A stretch of DNA of 64,000 nucleotides from Podospora pseudoanserina (lineage: Eukaryota; Ascomycota; Sordariomycetes; Sordariales; Podosporaceae). The notes under the pieces were generated by a model that made no database searches, was not told the DNA's origin, and saw only the letters and a program-made list of their open reading frames with translations. Where the stretch lies: the NCBI RefSeq assembly GCF_035222485.1, contig NC_085924.1:1054001-1118000 (forward strand), written 5' to 3'. Below are positions 10,875 through 21,344 of this stretch, in pieces (the first letter of the stretch is position 1; every line of letters begins with the position of its first letter). The position numbers and the translations under genes were made by a program.

Positions 10875-12027
10875 ATGATTTCCCAGAACTTCATCCCACA
10901 GTTCCTCCCCCCACGACACACCACCCCCAGCCCCTCAACCAAGCCCCCAGACCCCTCCTCAACCGAATACTGCGACCTCAAAGCCCTCGGTCTCCTCCCT
11001 CCAGAATACCACATCCCCGACGGCGGCCCCACCGTCTCCCGCACCATCTGGTTCTTCCTCGCCTTCTCAACCGTATTCCTGTTCCTCCGCATCTACTGCA
11101 AGAAATGGCGCTCCCGCGGCCTCTGGTGGGACGACTACGTCCTCATCTTCAGCTGGCTCATGTTCATAGCCTCCGCCGTCATCTGCCAACTAGTCATCAA
11201 CCTCGGCTTCGGCCGCTACCCCTGTGACATCCCCCCCTCCCACCACCCCACCATCGCCTTCGTGGGCGCCACTCTTGGGTCTTGCATCACCATCCTCACC
11301 ATTGTGTGGTCCAAGACGTCATTCGCCATAACCATCCTCCGATTGTCACCTTCTGGTAGCGTCCTTCGGAACATTGCTTGGTTTGTGCTGGTTAGTATGA
11401 ACACGCTCATGATTGTCCAGGCGGTGGTCGTCTGGGTGAAGTGTAACCCAATCAGTAAAAACTGGGATCTTAGTAATGAGGGAACCTGCTGGGATGTGCA
11501 TGCCACGAATTACTATGGGGTATTCTGTGGGGTGTTCAGCGGGGTGTGTGATATTGTGCTGGCGCTGTTGCCGTGGAGGTTGGTTTGGGGGTTGCAGATG
11601 AGGAAGAAGGAGAAGTTAGGTGTTGTGGTGGGGATGAGTATGGGGGTTGTGTAAGTGATATTTCGGTTGAGATCTCCTATGAAGATTTGGCTGACCATGT
11701 GTTGAACAGGGCTGGAGTCTGGGCTTTTATCAAGTCGTCCAAGTTGGTGTTGTTGGGGTCAAAGAACTTTACCTGTGAGTACCACGTATCCGTTATCATC
11801 GAGGTTAACGCTAATAAACGATAGACGAGGGCTGCCTCCTGTTGATCTGGACGTCGGCTGAGATAGGAACAACCATCATGGCGAGCTGTATTCCTGTGTT
11901 GCGAGTGTTGTTCAAGGAGCTGCACGATAATCATGTCGAGAAGCAGAACAGTAAGGAGACTGCAGATTCGATGAACTCCCAGCAGCCATTGTCGTGGCCA
12001 TCTTCACGAGCACACTCGGCAGTATGA
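10875..12027 (+). CDS. PTH11-like seven-transmembrane receptor (fungal rhodopsin-type domain)
   Basis: Three exons, 10875..11650, 11710..11774 and 11825..12027, give 347 residues; both introns are short (59 and 50 bp) with GTAAGT and GTGAGT donors. The N-terminal tail is proline-rich. Seven hydrophobic helices follow, starting at TIWFFLAFSTVFLFLRIYCK. The W-W-D-D-Y-V after helix 1 and the C-N-P-I-S..C-W-D loop pair are hallmarks of the fungal integral membrane family related to PTH11/SAT4. The last helix block, WTSAEIGTTIMASCIPVLRV, is typical and depends on the second splice, which supports the model. The C-terminal tail is short, polar and cytoplasmic. Family members act at the plasma membrane in sensing surfaces or chemicals; the ligand cannot be told. 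It converges on the small minus-strand gene 58 bases downstream. Confidence 0.85.
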
Positions 12028-12084
12028 CCGGGAGAAGAGAGTGTGAATAGAATGATTGTATTAGGTTGTAATTATGCGCCCAGC

Positions 12085-12315
12085 TTATTTGTCCTTATTT
12101 ACATCTTGCGACCCTTGTGCGATGGGACTGCGACGCCCAGAAGCAGCTTGTTGTTTAGCGGCTCTTTCTTTGGCCATCTGAATCCTGAGTCCGCAGTTAG
12201 CAAGTAGACTGCAAGCAAATGAACCGTTATTGAAATTTAAAACCTACTCCTTCTTGCGAATGTACTCGTTCTCCAGCGCCTTCTCGCGGTCTGACAGAGG
12301 ATTATTGGCATCCAT
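12085..12315 (-). CDS. 55-residue IF1-like small protein
   Basis: Two exons on the minus strand, 12315..12248 and 12184..12085, joined over a 63 bp intron (GTAGGT..CTCAG), encode 55 residues. The core NPLSDREKALENEYIRKKEI is a charged amphipathic helix resembling the D/E-R-E-K-A-x-E-x-x-Y-x-R core of the mitochondrial ATPase inhibitor family (IF1/Inh1/Stf1). Then comes a basic, alanine- and glutamine-rich tail. There is no obvious mitochondrial presequence, which argues for caution. The joined frame gives a coherent helix across the junction. It could equally be another conserved small coiled-coil protein. It was found by splicing: neither exon reaches 40 codons. Confidence 0.5.
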
Positions 12316-12894
12316 ACTGAGCGAGGATATTGGTAAGTGTTCTGTAGTGGAAAATCGTGTGAAAGAAAGATTGCGACAGGAAAGCTTTTTCAGCAGAATA
12401 GTTTAAGAAATAAGGGCCTGGGGTTGAGAAGCCTCATGATGGTGGGGTGAAGGGGTGACGTCAGTTGTCCCTCATGAGCAGCTGTTGATGTCTGTGGGTA
12501 GGGTTGTTTGCTGCCTGTGGTCTCCCTGGACGCACTACTACACCACCATGGAACGACAGATTATATCCTACTTGAACTGTCAGCTGAATCCCAAGCTAGA
12601 ATCTCACCACCTGCAACAGAAGAGGGGTGGTTACCATCGGGCCAAAGGACAAGCCGCCAAACGACGCACAACACCCCGCAAAATGGCGCTCGCGATCTTA
12701 TCAGAAGTGGGTCTGTCGCAACAACCGAACGATGCCTCTTCAAAGAGACCCTCATGACCGAGGTTCGGCCACCTCCCGGCACTTCCAACCCACGCGCCAG
12801 ACCCCAGTGTGGTTCGATTTCATATAATATCCATCCTCGACATGTCCCGATCCATCTGAAGCCATTCTTCCCACCGATACCCTACGCGCTCACC
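12316..12894 (+). other. Promoter and 5' leader region of the dioxygenase gene
   Basis: This divergent region lies between the small minus-strand gene and the dioxygenase. The dioxygenase frame stays open upstream as far as 12508, but that extension is low-complexity and precedes a clear mitochondrial-type N-terminus at 12895, so I treat it as untranslated leader. No strong TATA box was noted. Confidence 0.45.
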
Positions 12895-14562
12895 ATGACA
12901 CTCCCGGCGCGCATTTCCCTCCCCGTCGCGCTCCGACCAGCCAGGGGTGCTCTGACGACCCCACGGGTTTGCGCAACTCCCAGCCGAACGCTCACATTTC
13001 CCGCCGCTCAGCCGCACTTCGCTCGACGCTTCCACGTATCCACGAATACCAAGCAGAGGCTCCGGTTGACAGGGAATCAGAGCCAATTGACGGGCCCCTA
13101 TAATACTTCACCATCACTGAAGGCAACTGAGAATGAGACGGCGCTGCGAAAAGAGGTGGAGGATTTGAAGGAGTTGGTTGCCAAGTTGCAGGAAGAGAGG
13201 GAACAACTTGTCGCGACAAAAGGAGGCATCCCCAACACGATCGAGCCCACTCTAGGAGAAAGAGAATACATCAGCCAGGACGCCCCCTTGTTCAGCGACG
13301 CCAAGTTGGACGCACAATGGGTCAAGCTGATTCCTGCCCCTGAGGCCGAAGACGCCAAGCTCATGATCCTCTCCCGTCTTTGGCTGCGCGATTCTTGTAA
13401 CTGCCCCAAGTGCTTGGATCCAGATTCGGGCCAAAAGACCTTTTCCACCACCGACCTGCCCGAAGTCCCAGCCACAAGCCGCGACAATGTCCGCGTCCGT
13501 AGCGACGGCTCCCTCGAGATCATCTGGGAAAACGACCCCATCAGCAACGGTGAGTCCCACCGCACCGTCCTCTCCGCCGGCAAGCTCAACCTCTTGTACC
13601 ACAACAACAACCCCCGCATCCAGCTCCAACCACCCATCCCCCGAACCCTCTGGGACAACGCCTCCTACGCCGACCTAGTCCGCTCCGGGGCCTGTCACAT
13701 CGACTACAACGACTGGCGCAACAACGATGAAGCCTTCTGGACTGCCTTTGAGCAATTCACCAAGACAGGGCTAATCTTCCTCAAGAACGTCCCACAAGAA
13801 GAACACTCCGTCATCAACATCGCCAACCGCATCGGTCCACTGCAGTACACCTTCTACGGCTGGACCTGGGACGTCAAGTCAAAACCACGCGCCGAGAACG
13901 TAGCTTACACCAACGTCTTTTTGGGTCTTCACCAAGACCTCATGTACCACGATCCTATCCCCCGCTTGCAACTCCTCCACTGCCTAGCCAACAGCTGCGA
14001 AGGGGGCGAGTCCCTTTTCAGTGATGGCGTCCACGCCGCACTTCAACTCTTAAACACCGACCCCGAGGCCTACGACATCCTGACCAAAACCGACGTTCAC
14101 TTTGGCTACGACAAGGGAGGACACCACTACTACGCCACCCGCAAGACGATAGAAGCAGATCCCAATACCGGCGCACCGTTCATCACCCACTGGGCGCCGC
14201 CGTTCCAAACGAGCTTTCCAGCCAAGGATAAGAACAACCGGTTGCGGAGGTGGAGGGACGCAGCGGAGAAGTTTCAGAGGTTGCTGGAAAAGGAGGAGAA
14301 TATGTACGAGGTCAAGATGAAGCCAGGGGAGTGCGTAATCTTTGACAACTCGAGGGTGCTGCATGGGAGGAGGGAGTTTGAGACTTCTACTGGGAGCAGG
14401 TGGCTGAAGGGGACGTATATTACACCGCAGGTGTACAGAGCCAAGGAAACAGAGTTGGTGAGGAGGTTAAACAAGGGGAAGCCATGGCCGGTAGACTCGA
14501 CCGAGGAGAGGGGTAGGATTTGGCAGTTGGAGAGGGATATGGTGAAGCAGAGGAAGAAGTAG
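12895..14562 (+). CDS. Gamma-butyrobetaine/trimethyllysine hydroxylase-type dioxygenase, mitochondrial
   Basis: An uninterrupted 555-codon gene. Residues 1-50 are arginine- and serine-rich with no acids, as in mitochondrial presequences. A coiled-coil-like stretch (LRKEVEDLKELVAKLQEERE, about 83-105) follows, which is not usual for the family. Then comes the GBBH-like N-terminal domain with L-R-D-S-C-N-C-P-K-C-L-D-P (Cys 168, 170, 173 for zinc), and the TauD-type 2-oxoglutarate/Fe(II) domain: metal ligands H346-x-D348 in LGLHQDLMYHD and distal H490 in NSRVLHGRREF. Enzymes of this group hydroxylate trimethyllysine or gamma-butyrobetaine in carnitine synthesis, with 2-oxoglutarate and oxygen as cosubstrates. 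Which substrate is used cannot be read from the sequence. I chose ATG 12895 over upstream in-frame starts because it begins the presequence. Confidence 0.88.
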   Translation: MTLPARISLPVALRPARGALTTPRVCATPSRTLTFPAAQPHFARRFHVSTNTKQRLRLTGNQSQLTGPYNTSPSLKATENETALRKEVEDLKELVAKLQEEREQLVATKGGIPNTIEPTLGEREYISQDAPLFSDAKLDAQWVKLIPAPEAEDAKLMILSRLWLRDSCNCPKCLDPDSGQKTFSTTDLPEVPATSRDNVRVRSDGSLEIIWENDPISNGESHRTVLSAGKLNLLYHNNNPRIQLQPPIPRTLWDNASYADLVRSGACHIDYNDWRNNDEAFWTAFEQFTKTGLIFLKNVPQEEHSVINIANRIGPLQYTFYGWTWDVKSKPRAENVAYTNVFLGLHQDLMYHDPIPRLQLLHCLANSCEGGESLFSDGVHAALQLLNTDPEAYDILTKTDVHFGYDKGGHHYYATRKTIEADPNTGAPFITHWAPPFQTSFPAKDKNNRLRRWRDAAEKFQRLLEKEENMYEVKMKPGECVIFDNSRVLHGRREFETSTGSRWLKGTYITPQVYRAKETELVRRLNKGKPWPVDSTEERGRIWQLERDMVKQRKK

Positions 14563-14779
14563 GACGTCTTGGATATCACGCCGTAGGGAAAATACGCATA
14601 GCGATTTTGGGCATCATCTTCACGTCACATGGCAACCGTTCAGTGTTTGTCGCCTGGGAATTCATTCGTCAATTCAAGACTACCGCAGTCTCCTGTTTCA
14701 AGGAGGACCTCCCAGACATTTTGTATTTTTTTGTTTCTTCCTCCAGCCGTAGGTTTTAGCTGTCCCCATTAGACTGCAT

Positions 14780-15196
14780 TTAAGCAGCAATGGTAACCTC
14801 GACCTCGACACCAGCCTCGATGTTGATGATGATCTGCTTGACGACCTCGGTGGGGGCGGTCAAGTCGATGAGGCGCTTGTGGATGCGCATCTCGTAGAGA
14901 TCCCAGGTCTTGGAACCCTCACCGCAAGGGGTCTTGCGGGTCATGATCTTGAGGGTCTTGGTGGGGAGACGGACGGGGCCCTTGGCCTTGAGGTCCTTGG
15001 ACTTGGCCTGTATTCGGGAGTTGTGTTAGAGACTGCTACGCAACCAAATGTCGATCCTGTGGAGGGTACGTACGCGCTCAAGGAGCTCAGAGCAGACCTT
15101 CTCGAGGGCCTGAACCTTGCGGGAAGACAGAGTGATTCTGATCTTGTGGACCTTGGGGGCCTCGCCGAACTCCTTCTCCTTGTTGTAGCCGGACAT
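14780..15196 (-). CDS. rps20: Small ribosomal subunit protein uS10 (S20)
   Basis: Exons 15196..15074 and 15007..14780 join in frame over a 66 bp intron (GTACGT..ACAG) to give 116 residues, the usual eukaryotic uS10 size. The protein starts [20 protein letters not shown]. It contains the conserved [20 protein letters not shown] block, the [15 protein letters not shown] block and the [13 protein letters not shown] block. It is a core component of the 40S head near the mRNA entry side, and its flexible N-terminus is a known ubiquitination site region in ribosome quality control. Interestingly, the divergent neighbour is a Cue3/ASCC2-like protein of that same quality-control pathway. Codon use is strongly C/G-ended, as expected of a highly expressed gene. 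Confidence 0.97.
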
Positions 15197-15942
15197 CTTG
15201 GCGGTGTTTGGTTTGGGTGGGTTGCGGTTGGCTATAGAAGAAAGGTTTGGTTGGAAGGTGCCCTCAAGACTCGAACGGCGATGCTAGAGAGACGGGGAAA
15301 AAGAAGGTTAGTGGGAATGCTCCTGCGAAAAAGGAATATCTTTCTGCCGAGTAGACAGGGAGAAGGCGAGAGAACATACCGTTTCGGTAACGTGATGAAG
15401 GCGATTACGGCTGGATTGGCGATGCGGAAGAGAAAACTTCACGAACTTTTCTTTTTGACGGGAATTTTGGGTAATTTTGGTGGATTGAGCTCTGGTGGGG
15501 GTTGCAGGGCACGCACGGGCCAGTTTGTGACTGTGGCTGGTGATTGCTGGGACGGAAGTGGCTAGTGCTGCCAGCTCGGTTATGGTGGGGCCATCCGTGG
15601 CTTGCCCCTCGGTCAATGACACATTCGGCGTCTGGGTGGTTGACCTTTGGAGGGGCAATTGCTGTTTGTAAGGGGCGTAGACAGCGACATTAAGTTGGAT
15701 GCATAAATAAAAGGTCGCTGGACGGTCTTTGGATGAGCATTGGACGAGCATTGGACGAAATCACAATCTCTGAGTTTCTCATTGCTTCCAAGAACCTGAG
15801 TTGCTGCTGGAAATCACCTTGCCTGTTTGGCTTTTGGCATCAAGCCTTCTCTCACCTTCAACTCTTGGCACACACTTCCCTGTCACCCTCACTTAGACTA
15901 GGACACTTCCATATTCAGCTTCTGCAACAACCGACCCCAAAA
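15197..15942. promoter_or_regulatory. Shared divergent promoter region of uS10 and the CUE-domain gene
   Basis: This 746 bp region lies between two divergent starts. A TATA-like ATAAATAAAAG lies at about 15703-15713, some 230 bases before the CUE gene's ATG, so a long leader is likely on that side. The plus-strand frame remains open from 15733 into the CUE gene, but the upstream part has no conserved look. Assignment as a shared promoter is inference from gene orientation. Confidence 0.4.
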
Positions 15943-17925
15943 ATGGCCTCACGACTTCCAGCTTTTGCACTCTTTCCTCTCACCGCTTGGCGTGACCAGC
16001 TACCGGCTGATGAGTGGGCTGCTTGTCTCGATGCCTGGGTAGCGCTCGTTGATAGCCACTTGTCCCTTTCAGATACCGACTTCAACTCAGTTTCAGTTAA
16101 AGATGAGAGCTTACCAAGCTTCCTGACATCTTTTACACGGGAAACGGCACAAAATGGAGTTGGGATTCTTGGGCCATCGCCTGCAGCTAAGAGACTCCTC
16201 AGGGGCACCTATCAGCTCATCACGAAACTGCTTCAATCATCAGCACCACCAAGCAGCTTGGCGCAATGGGATTTCTTGTCGGATGTTAGCACGGTGTATG
16301 GAAAGAAGAAAACCACTATCCTTCTTGATACTCTATTGGAAGCTTCACGGTCTTATCTGGAAACATCACTCGCCGGTCTGAAAAAGTTCCTCATCAAGAA
16401 TCTCGATGCTGGCCTAAGTGGCGGGGACCTCAACGGCATCCAATCCCGCCTCGAACAAGTCAACAACCTCATCCACGCCTCCCCATTTGTGGCCGAGTAT
16501 TTCCTCGCAGGAAGTGACTTCCTCGACGGTCTCATATCCTGCTATAAGATTACCAACCCAACGCTCCGCCGCTCACTCATCTCAACCCTTTACGTCTGCC
16601 TCATCGGCCTCGCCGACGCCCAAAAAGTCGGCCTCCTAACCGACCTCCTCTACTCCCTCAAATCCGCCGCCGACACTCACAAATCCGGCCCTTTGAACGT
16701 GAACGACTCCCTCGTCGCCGAGTTGGTCACCTCCACCCCTTTACTCACACAACTCTCCCGGAAGCTCGATCCCAATGTCTCAACCCGCACCACAACCGTC
16801 CTCTCCTCCCTCGCCGCCTTCAAAAAGCCCACCTCCTCCACTTTGTTCCCCCCCAAACCAAAACGCCTCATCAAGCGCAAAATTGACAAAGGCAAATCCC
16901 TCGCCTTACCCGAAGACCAACACCAAGAAATCCACATCCACCGGCTATCCTCCATCTCCCAAGTCCAGGACCTCTTCCCGGAACTCGGCTCAGGTTTCAT
17001 TTCCAAACTCCTAGACGAGTACCACGACTCAACAGAACAAGTCATCGCCCACCTCCTCGACGAATCCCTCCCACCCCACCTCGCCTCCCTCGACCGCTCA
17101 GAAGATTTATCTCCCGTCAAACCCCCCACTATCCGCCGACACTCCTCCCTCATCCCCCGCCCCACCCCCCCCATCTCCCCCCCTCTCCCCCCTGCCCGAG
17201 ACGACGATGACGACGACCTCGCTCTCCTAACCGGCACCCTTCACCTCGGCAAAAAACCCGGTACCGCCGACTCCCTCCTGAGAGATAAATCCACCGCCCC
17301 CGCCAAAGCAGCCATCCTCTCCGCCCTCGCCGCCTTCGACTCAGACGACGACGAACGCGACGACACCTACGACGCCGCAGACGTAGGGGGGACCGTGGAC
17401 ACCTCCCTCGGGGACGAGATCCTCCCCGACGGGGCGGAGGCCCACCTCTTCCGCACTTACCAGGCCAACCCCAAGCTCTTCGCCCGGGACAAGGAATCGA
17501 GGCAGCACGCCGAGAGGATCAGGCTCAGGGCGGAGACGGGCATGAGCGATGAGCAGGTTGAGGGGTGGGCGGTGATGCTGCAGCGGGATGTGAACCTGCA
17601 GAAGAGGCTGCAGAAGAGGTATGGCGAGTGGAGTGGTGAGCAGGTTGAGATCCAGAGGACGGGGTGGGTTGCGGGAGAGGAGGATACGGATGGTGATGGG
17701 CCTTCGAGAGGAGGTGGGTTTAGGGGCGGTAGGGGACGTGGTGGAAACAGGGGAAGAGGTGGACGTGGTGGTGGTGGAAGGGGTGGTGCTCAGCAATCTG
17801 GAGAGTCGGGACCCCAAGATGATGCCGCCAGACGGAGAAAAGAAGCCAACAAGGGCAGCCGGGCCAACCACAACAGACGTGATCAACGGGCGAAAAAGAT
17901 GGCCAGGGGTGGTTTTGCTGGTTAA
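15943..17925 (+). CDS. CUE-domain protein, Cue3/ASCC2-like (ribosome quality-control trigger complex)
   Basis: ATG 15943 opens 660 codons without introns. A helical N-terminal domain (about 1-290) precedes a CUE domain at about 341-381 (VQDLFPELGSGFISKLLDEY, with a downstream V-I-A-H-L-L-D). Acidic stretches follow, then the block TGMSDEQVEGWAVMLQRD, which I know as a conserved element of Cue3/ASCC2, and an RGG-rich tail at about 580-625. Cue3 and ASCC2 bind ubiquitinated ribosomes in the RQT/ASCC complex that splits collided ribosomes. The CUE domain gives ubiquitin binding and the RGG tail suggests RNA contact. The start was chosen because the protein reads MASRLPAFALFPLTAWRDQL, with family-like W-R near the N-terminus; the upstream open frame is probably leader. 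Confidence in the CUE assignment is high, in orthology to Cue3 moderate to high. Confidence 0.82.
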   Translation: MASRLPAFALFPLTAWRDQLPADEWAACLDAWVALVDSHLSLSDTDFNSVSVKDESLPSFLTSFTRETAQNGVGILGPSPAAKRLLRGTYQLITKLLQSSAPPSSLAQWDFLSDVSTVYGKKKTTILLDTLLEASRSYLETSLAGLKKFLIKNLDAGLSGGDLNGIQSRLEQVNNLIHASPFVAEYFLAGSDFLDGLISCYKITNPTLRRSLISTLYVCLIGLADAQKVGLLTDLLYSLKSAADTHKSGPLNVNDSLVAELVTSTPLLTQLSRKLDPNVSTRTTTVLSSLAAFKKPTSSTLFPPKPKRLIKRKIDKGKSLALPEDQHQEIHIHRLSSISQVQDLFPELGSGFISKLLDEYHDSTEQVIAHLLDESLPPHLASLDRSEDLSPVKPPTIRRHSSLIPRPTPPISPPLPPARDDDDDDLALLTGTLHLGKKPGTADSLLRDKSTAPAKAAILSALAAFDSDDDERDDTYDAADVGGTVDTSLGDEILPDGAEAHLFRTYQANPKLFARDKESRQHAERIRLRAETGMSDEQVEGWAVMLQRDVNLQKRLQKRYGEWSGEQVEIQRTGWVAGEEDTDGDGPSRGGGFRGGRGRGGNRGRGGRGGGGRGGAQQSGESGPQDDAARRRKEANKGSRANHNRRDQRAKKMARGGFAG

Positions 17926-18088
17926 GACACCTTGTCAACGAATATCAGTTGGCCATCAATATCGTTTAAACAGTTGAATTTTTTGCGCTAGTGTAGAAAG
18001 AAAAGAAGCTATATACAACCCCCCAATAACGCCCCCAACCATGCCGTTTTGTCTCCATTGATTATACAACCCTATGCCATCCTTCGCT

Positions 18089-20135
18089 TTAGAAATCCCA
18101 AACACAAAACTCCCTCTTTGGCGGTACCTCCGGCATGATCCCATTCTCAAACCTTCCCGTCTCTACAAACATCATCCACTGACGTTGCACCGTTGGATCA
18201 TTGTACTTTTCTGGCTCGGCCTCCGTCTCAGCCGTGTAATTCGGCGCACCATTCGGATTCCAAATCTTCTGAATCGACCCGTCAAACCCCCTGATAACCG
18301 GAATAGGCTTCTCCCCCTGGCTTTTGACCACTTCATACATGACGGGTCTGCCTTTGAACATCCCAAGGGTGTTGTCGGGGTTCTTTGAGGCATATGACGA
18401 CAAAGGGGGATGGCTGCGAGTGGCGCCAGGGCCATATGGTCCCACCCCTTGCTGCGGAGTAGGCTGAGGGGCCGTAGCCGTGGTTCCGCCAAAGGGGCTG
18501 GGTGCTGGTGCAGTAACGGGCTGGCCAAACGCACTCGGGGCAGCAGTCGTGGCGGCAGGAGCTCCGAATGGCGAGGGAGTAGCCGTTGGAGCGGCGGGTG
18601 CTCCAAATGGTGAGGGAGCAGCCGCCGCTGGAGCTGGCTGCCCGAAAGGGTTGGCGGCAGGGGCTGCTGGTTGCCCGAACGGAGATGGTGTGTTTTGTGC
18701 TGGCTGAGAAGCTGCCCCGAAGGGATTCGATGCTGGAGCCGCTGCTGGAGCTCCGAATGGACTTGGGGTTGCGGCGGGCTGGCGAAAGCCATTGGCAGCA
18801 GGGGGTGCCGGTGCCCCAAAAGGTGATGGGTTTTGCGCTGGCTGCCCAAATGGACTGGGATTCTGTTGGGCGGTGTTCGCGGCGGCAGTGGCAGCAGCAA
18901 ATGGGCTTGGCGTGGCGCCCAAGGCAGCTGGTTGACCAAAAGCGCTTGGTGCCTGTGTTGTCTGCCCAAATCCTGACTGGCCAAATGCCGGTGCTGCGGC
19001 TTGGCCAAAGACCTTGTTGCCACCCCCTAGGGCGCTGGGCTGGCCAAAACCGCTTGATGCTGGCTTCCCAAAAGGATTGCTTGCTCCCAGGGAGGCTGGC
19101 TGTCCAAAGGCCGACGGTGCAGCTGGTTGCCCAAAGGGTGATGGGGTAGCGGCTGGTTGGGCTGGCTGTCCAAAGGCTGGCGCACCGAATGGGTTGGGCT
19201 TCTGACCCAACGCAGCTGGCTGACCAAAACCTCCAGCAGCGGGTTGAGCGGTAGCACCGAAGGGATTCGAAGCAGGCTGTGAGCTCTGGAAAGCATTTGA
19301 CGCTGGCTGTCCGAACGTTGTTCCAGTGTTGCCCGCTGTTCCTTGTTTGCATATGTCATGACGATTTGGATGTCTGTTGATCCCGTCACGCACGTGCTGG
19401 ATAGCGGCGGGTACGTTGCTCAGCGTGTGTTCGATTTGTTGTCGTGCTACTTGATGCAGTTGCATAATCTCGTTCATCTGCCCATCGTGTTAACAAATGA
19501 TTCTCCCAGCGTCCATTTTCCTGATCTCTGGTCGACTTACGGCTGCTTCTGCCTCCCCCGCTGCCTGACCTTTCATGAAATGTATCCTGAGCTCCTCTGG
19601 TTGCTGCTCACGGGGGTAGCCGCCGAACAGGTTGTCTGGCGCATCTTTGCCCGGGCCGTAGCAGGAGAATATCCATTGTGGTAGTTCGTTCTGAAGGTCT
19701 TTTCGAATCGTTTCCTCGTTCAGGCCGGCGTACTCGGGTTGATCTACATATCTCATTTGTTAGATGAGGCTCAGAGATATTCTCTGGCAAGTTAACATCC
19801 ATACCTGACTGTTTAGACCCTCCAAACGCGCCCTGCTGTCCTCCAGAAAGGGCGCTGAATCTGTTCCCACCGCCGCCAAACGGTGACTGAGACGAACCCC
19901 CGTCTCTTGGATGCTCAAACCTGCAGTTATCTAGAAATTGCGCCAACAAAAAAAGGTTAGCGCGACTGCTTCATGGGAAACTGTTCGTGACGACGATCGA
20001 GAGTGAATTCGGCAGTAGTGTTTGCGAGGGAAAGCAATTGTGGTGAGGCGATCGTCGTCAAAGAAAAGAGAGGCAGTGATTCGTCCTACTTCCAAAGCGG
20101 CAGTTTCCTTGCTGAAAGAATTTGCAAACTGTCAT
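18089..20135 (-). CDS. nup42: Nup42-like nucleoporin with CCCH zinc finger and FG repeats
   Basis: Four exons, 20135..20090, 19930..19805, 19743..19541 and 19477..18089, join in frame to 587 residues. Exon 1 and exon 2 together build one zinc finger: CKFFQQGNCRFGNNCRFEH, a C-x7-C-x5-C-x3-H. The second exon carries SPFGGGG and GAFGG motifs, exon 3 a helical region (GLNEETIRKDLQNELPQWIF), and exon 4 a long tract of G-F-G-Q-P-A / S-P-F-G-x-P units. The C-terminal 110 residues are a conserved globular tail ending REFCVWDF. Yeast Nup42 sits on the cytoplasmic face of the nuclear pore and, with Gle1 and Dbp5, helps mRNA export. The repeat tract at about 18430-19290 generates long shadow frames on the other strand. 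All four exons fall in phase with GT..AG ends, so the model is strong. Confidence 0.92.
18430..19290 (-). repeat. FG-repeat coding tract of the nucleoporin
   Basis: About 860 bases encode degenerate units of roughly 10-20 residues built on F-G-Q-P-A, S-P-F-G and N-P-F-G. Neighbouring units differ mainly at third positions. Such tracts form the disordered FG meshwork of the pore and are prone to unit gain and loss. Confidence 0.85.
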
Positions 20136-21344
20136 GATGCCGATTGTTTCAGGGTGTCGGATACTATTGCTGTACCATGACGTGGTTGTGTCGTTTTGTC
20201 GTGGTTTGTTGGTCGCAACTGACTTGCTCTTCTCAAAACGCGTTTGGTAGAGAGAGCGGCGCGGTGGCATGAATTCTCAGCCTTCCCGCAGCCTTGCAGC
20301 TTGGCGAAGGTTGGAGCCACCCAAGACTGGATGTGGATGTGGCTGGTGCTGTCCATCGAATCCACATCCCGCAGCGCACTGGCCAAGCCTGTGGGTCAAC
20401 CCCGGCTTTCCACAAAATGCCGGTGCATGCCGAGCTATGAACCTACATACAAACATGTTCGCCGGAATCAAGAGCTCAATCGCATATGCATTTCGTGTTC
20501 GATATCCTAAGGAAATTGTATTTCAGACATTACCGAGGGTTTTTGAAAGCTTTAAGCGGTACTGCAAAAAAAATAAAAAAAATAAAAGGTACATGACGGC
20601 AATCATCCTGCCACAAAGTCTGACCAGTAGCCAAACGATGAGGCGGACTCAACCTTTTGTTATCATCTCTGTTTCCCCGGATTCCATCTGACGTTGCATC
20701 ACTGCTCCACAGTCCAGGATGTCCAAACTCTCAAGACTGTCCTCCTCCAATAATCGGTGGTGCAAAGCAGGTTGTAAATCCCGAAGAGCCGCTCACCCAC
20801 GGCCGAGCCTCCTTCTCGGGGCTGTCCACCCTTTCCGCTCCTTGTTCCGCACATCTAGAATTCGATCGGGACAATCGGAACGATCAGAAGACATGGGTTC
20901 AAATTCCACAAAAGGAATGTCGACATCATCATGCAGAGCAACCCATCGACCCGATAAGCTGATAAGACCTCTTGTCACTGCTTTGAGCCGCCGCAAGCCG
21001 AACTGGTCCCCCCTGATGTAAGGAAACGGACGGACGTGAACCTTCGGACTAAGCAACCCCCAAGCCCGTCTATTCGAGCAGCTTCCGCCATGACTGTCCG
21101 GGGCCGTCTATCCCATCTCCTACGAGCAAATCACGAGGCGGCACAAGAGCAACCTGGTCGGAGCTGTCTCTTATGCCGGTGTGCCAGACTGTCACGGGTG
21201 TCGACCCCGTTGCGTAATCCTGACCGAGTACTGTTTCTTACAAATGTGCCCTCTGCTTCCCATTTTCATTTGCTATCCCCTGTGCTATCCTGACCCAACT
21301 TGACCTGCATCGACTGTCTGCCTGTCAGTTGTCCGTTGACGACC
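20136..21344. other. Intergenic, promoters of Nup42-like and P450 genes
   Basis: This region lies between two divergent genes. It holds an A-rich run at about 20566-20588 and no coding pattern that I can support. Confidence 0.5.

Noticed and set aside
12508-12894. N-terminal extension of the dioxygenase frame
   Set aside because: No conserved character, and it precedes a good mitochondrial-type N-terminus starting at 12895.
14879-15565. 228-codon plus-strand frame over uS10
   Set aside because: Antisense shadow of the highly biased uS10 codons.
18410-19205. Several plus-strand frames rich in Ala/Gly/Pro opposite the nucleoporin
   Set aside because: Shadows of the FG-repeat tract on the minus strand.
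20894-20906. tRNA T-arm-like GGGTTCAAATTCC
   Set aside because: No acceptor stem, D-arm or anticodon arm can be placed around it.
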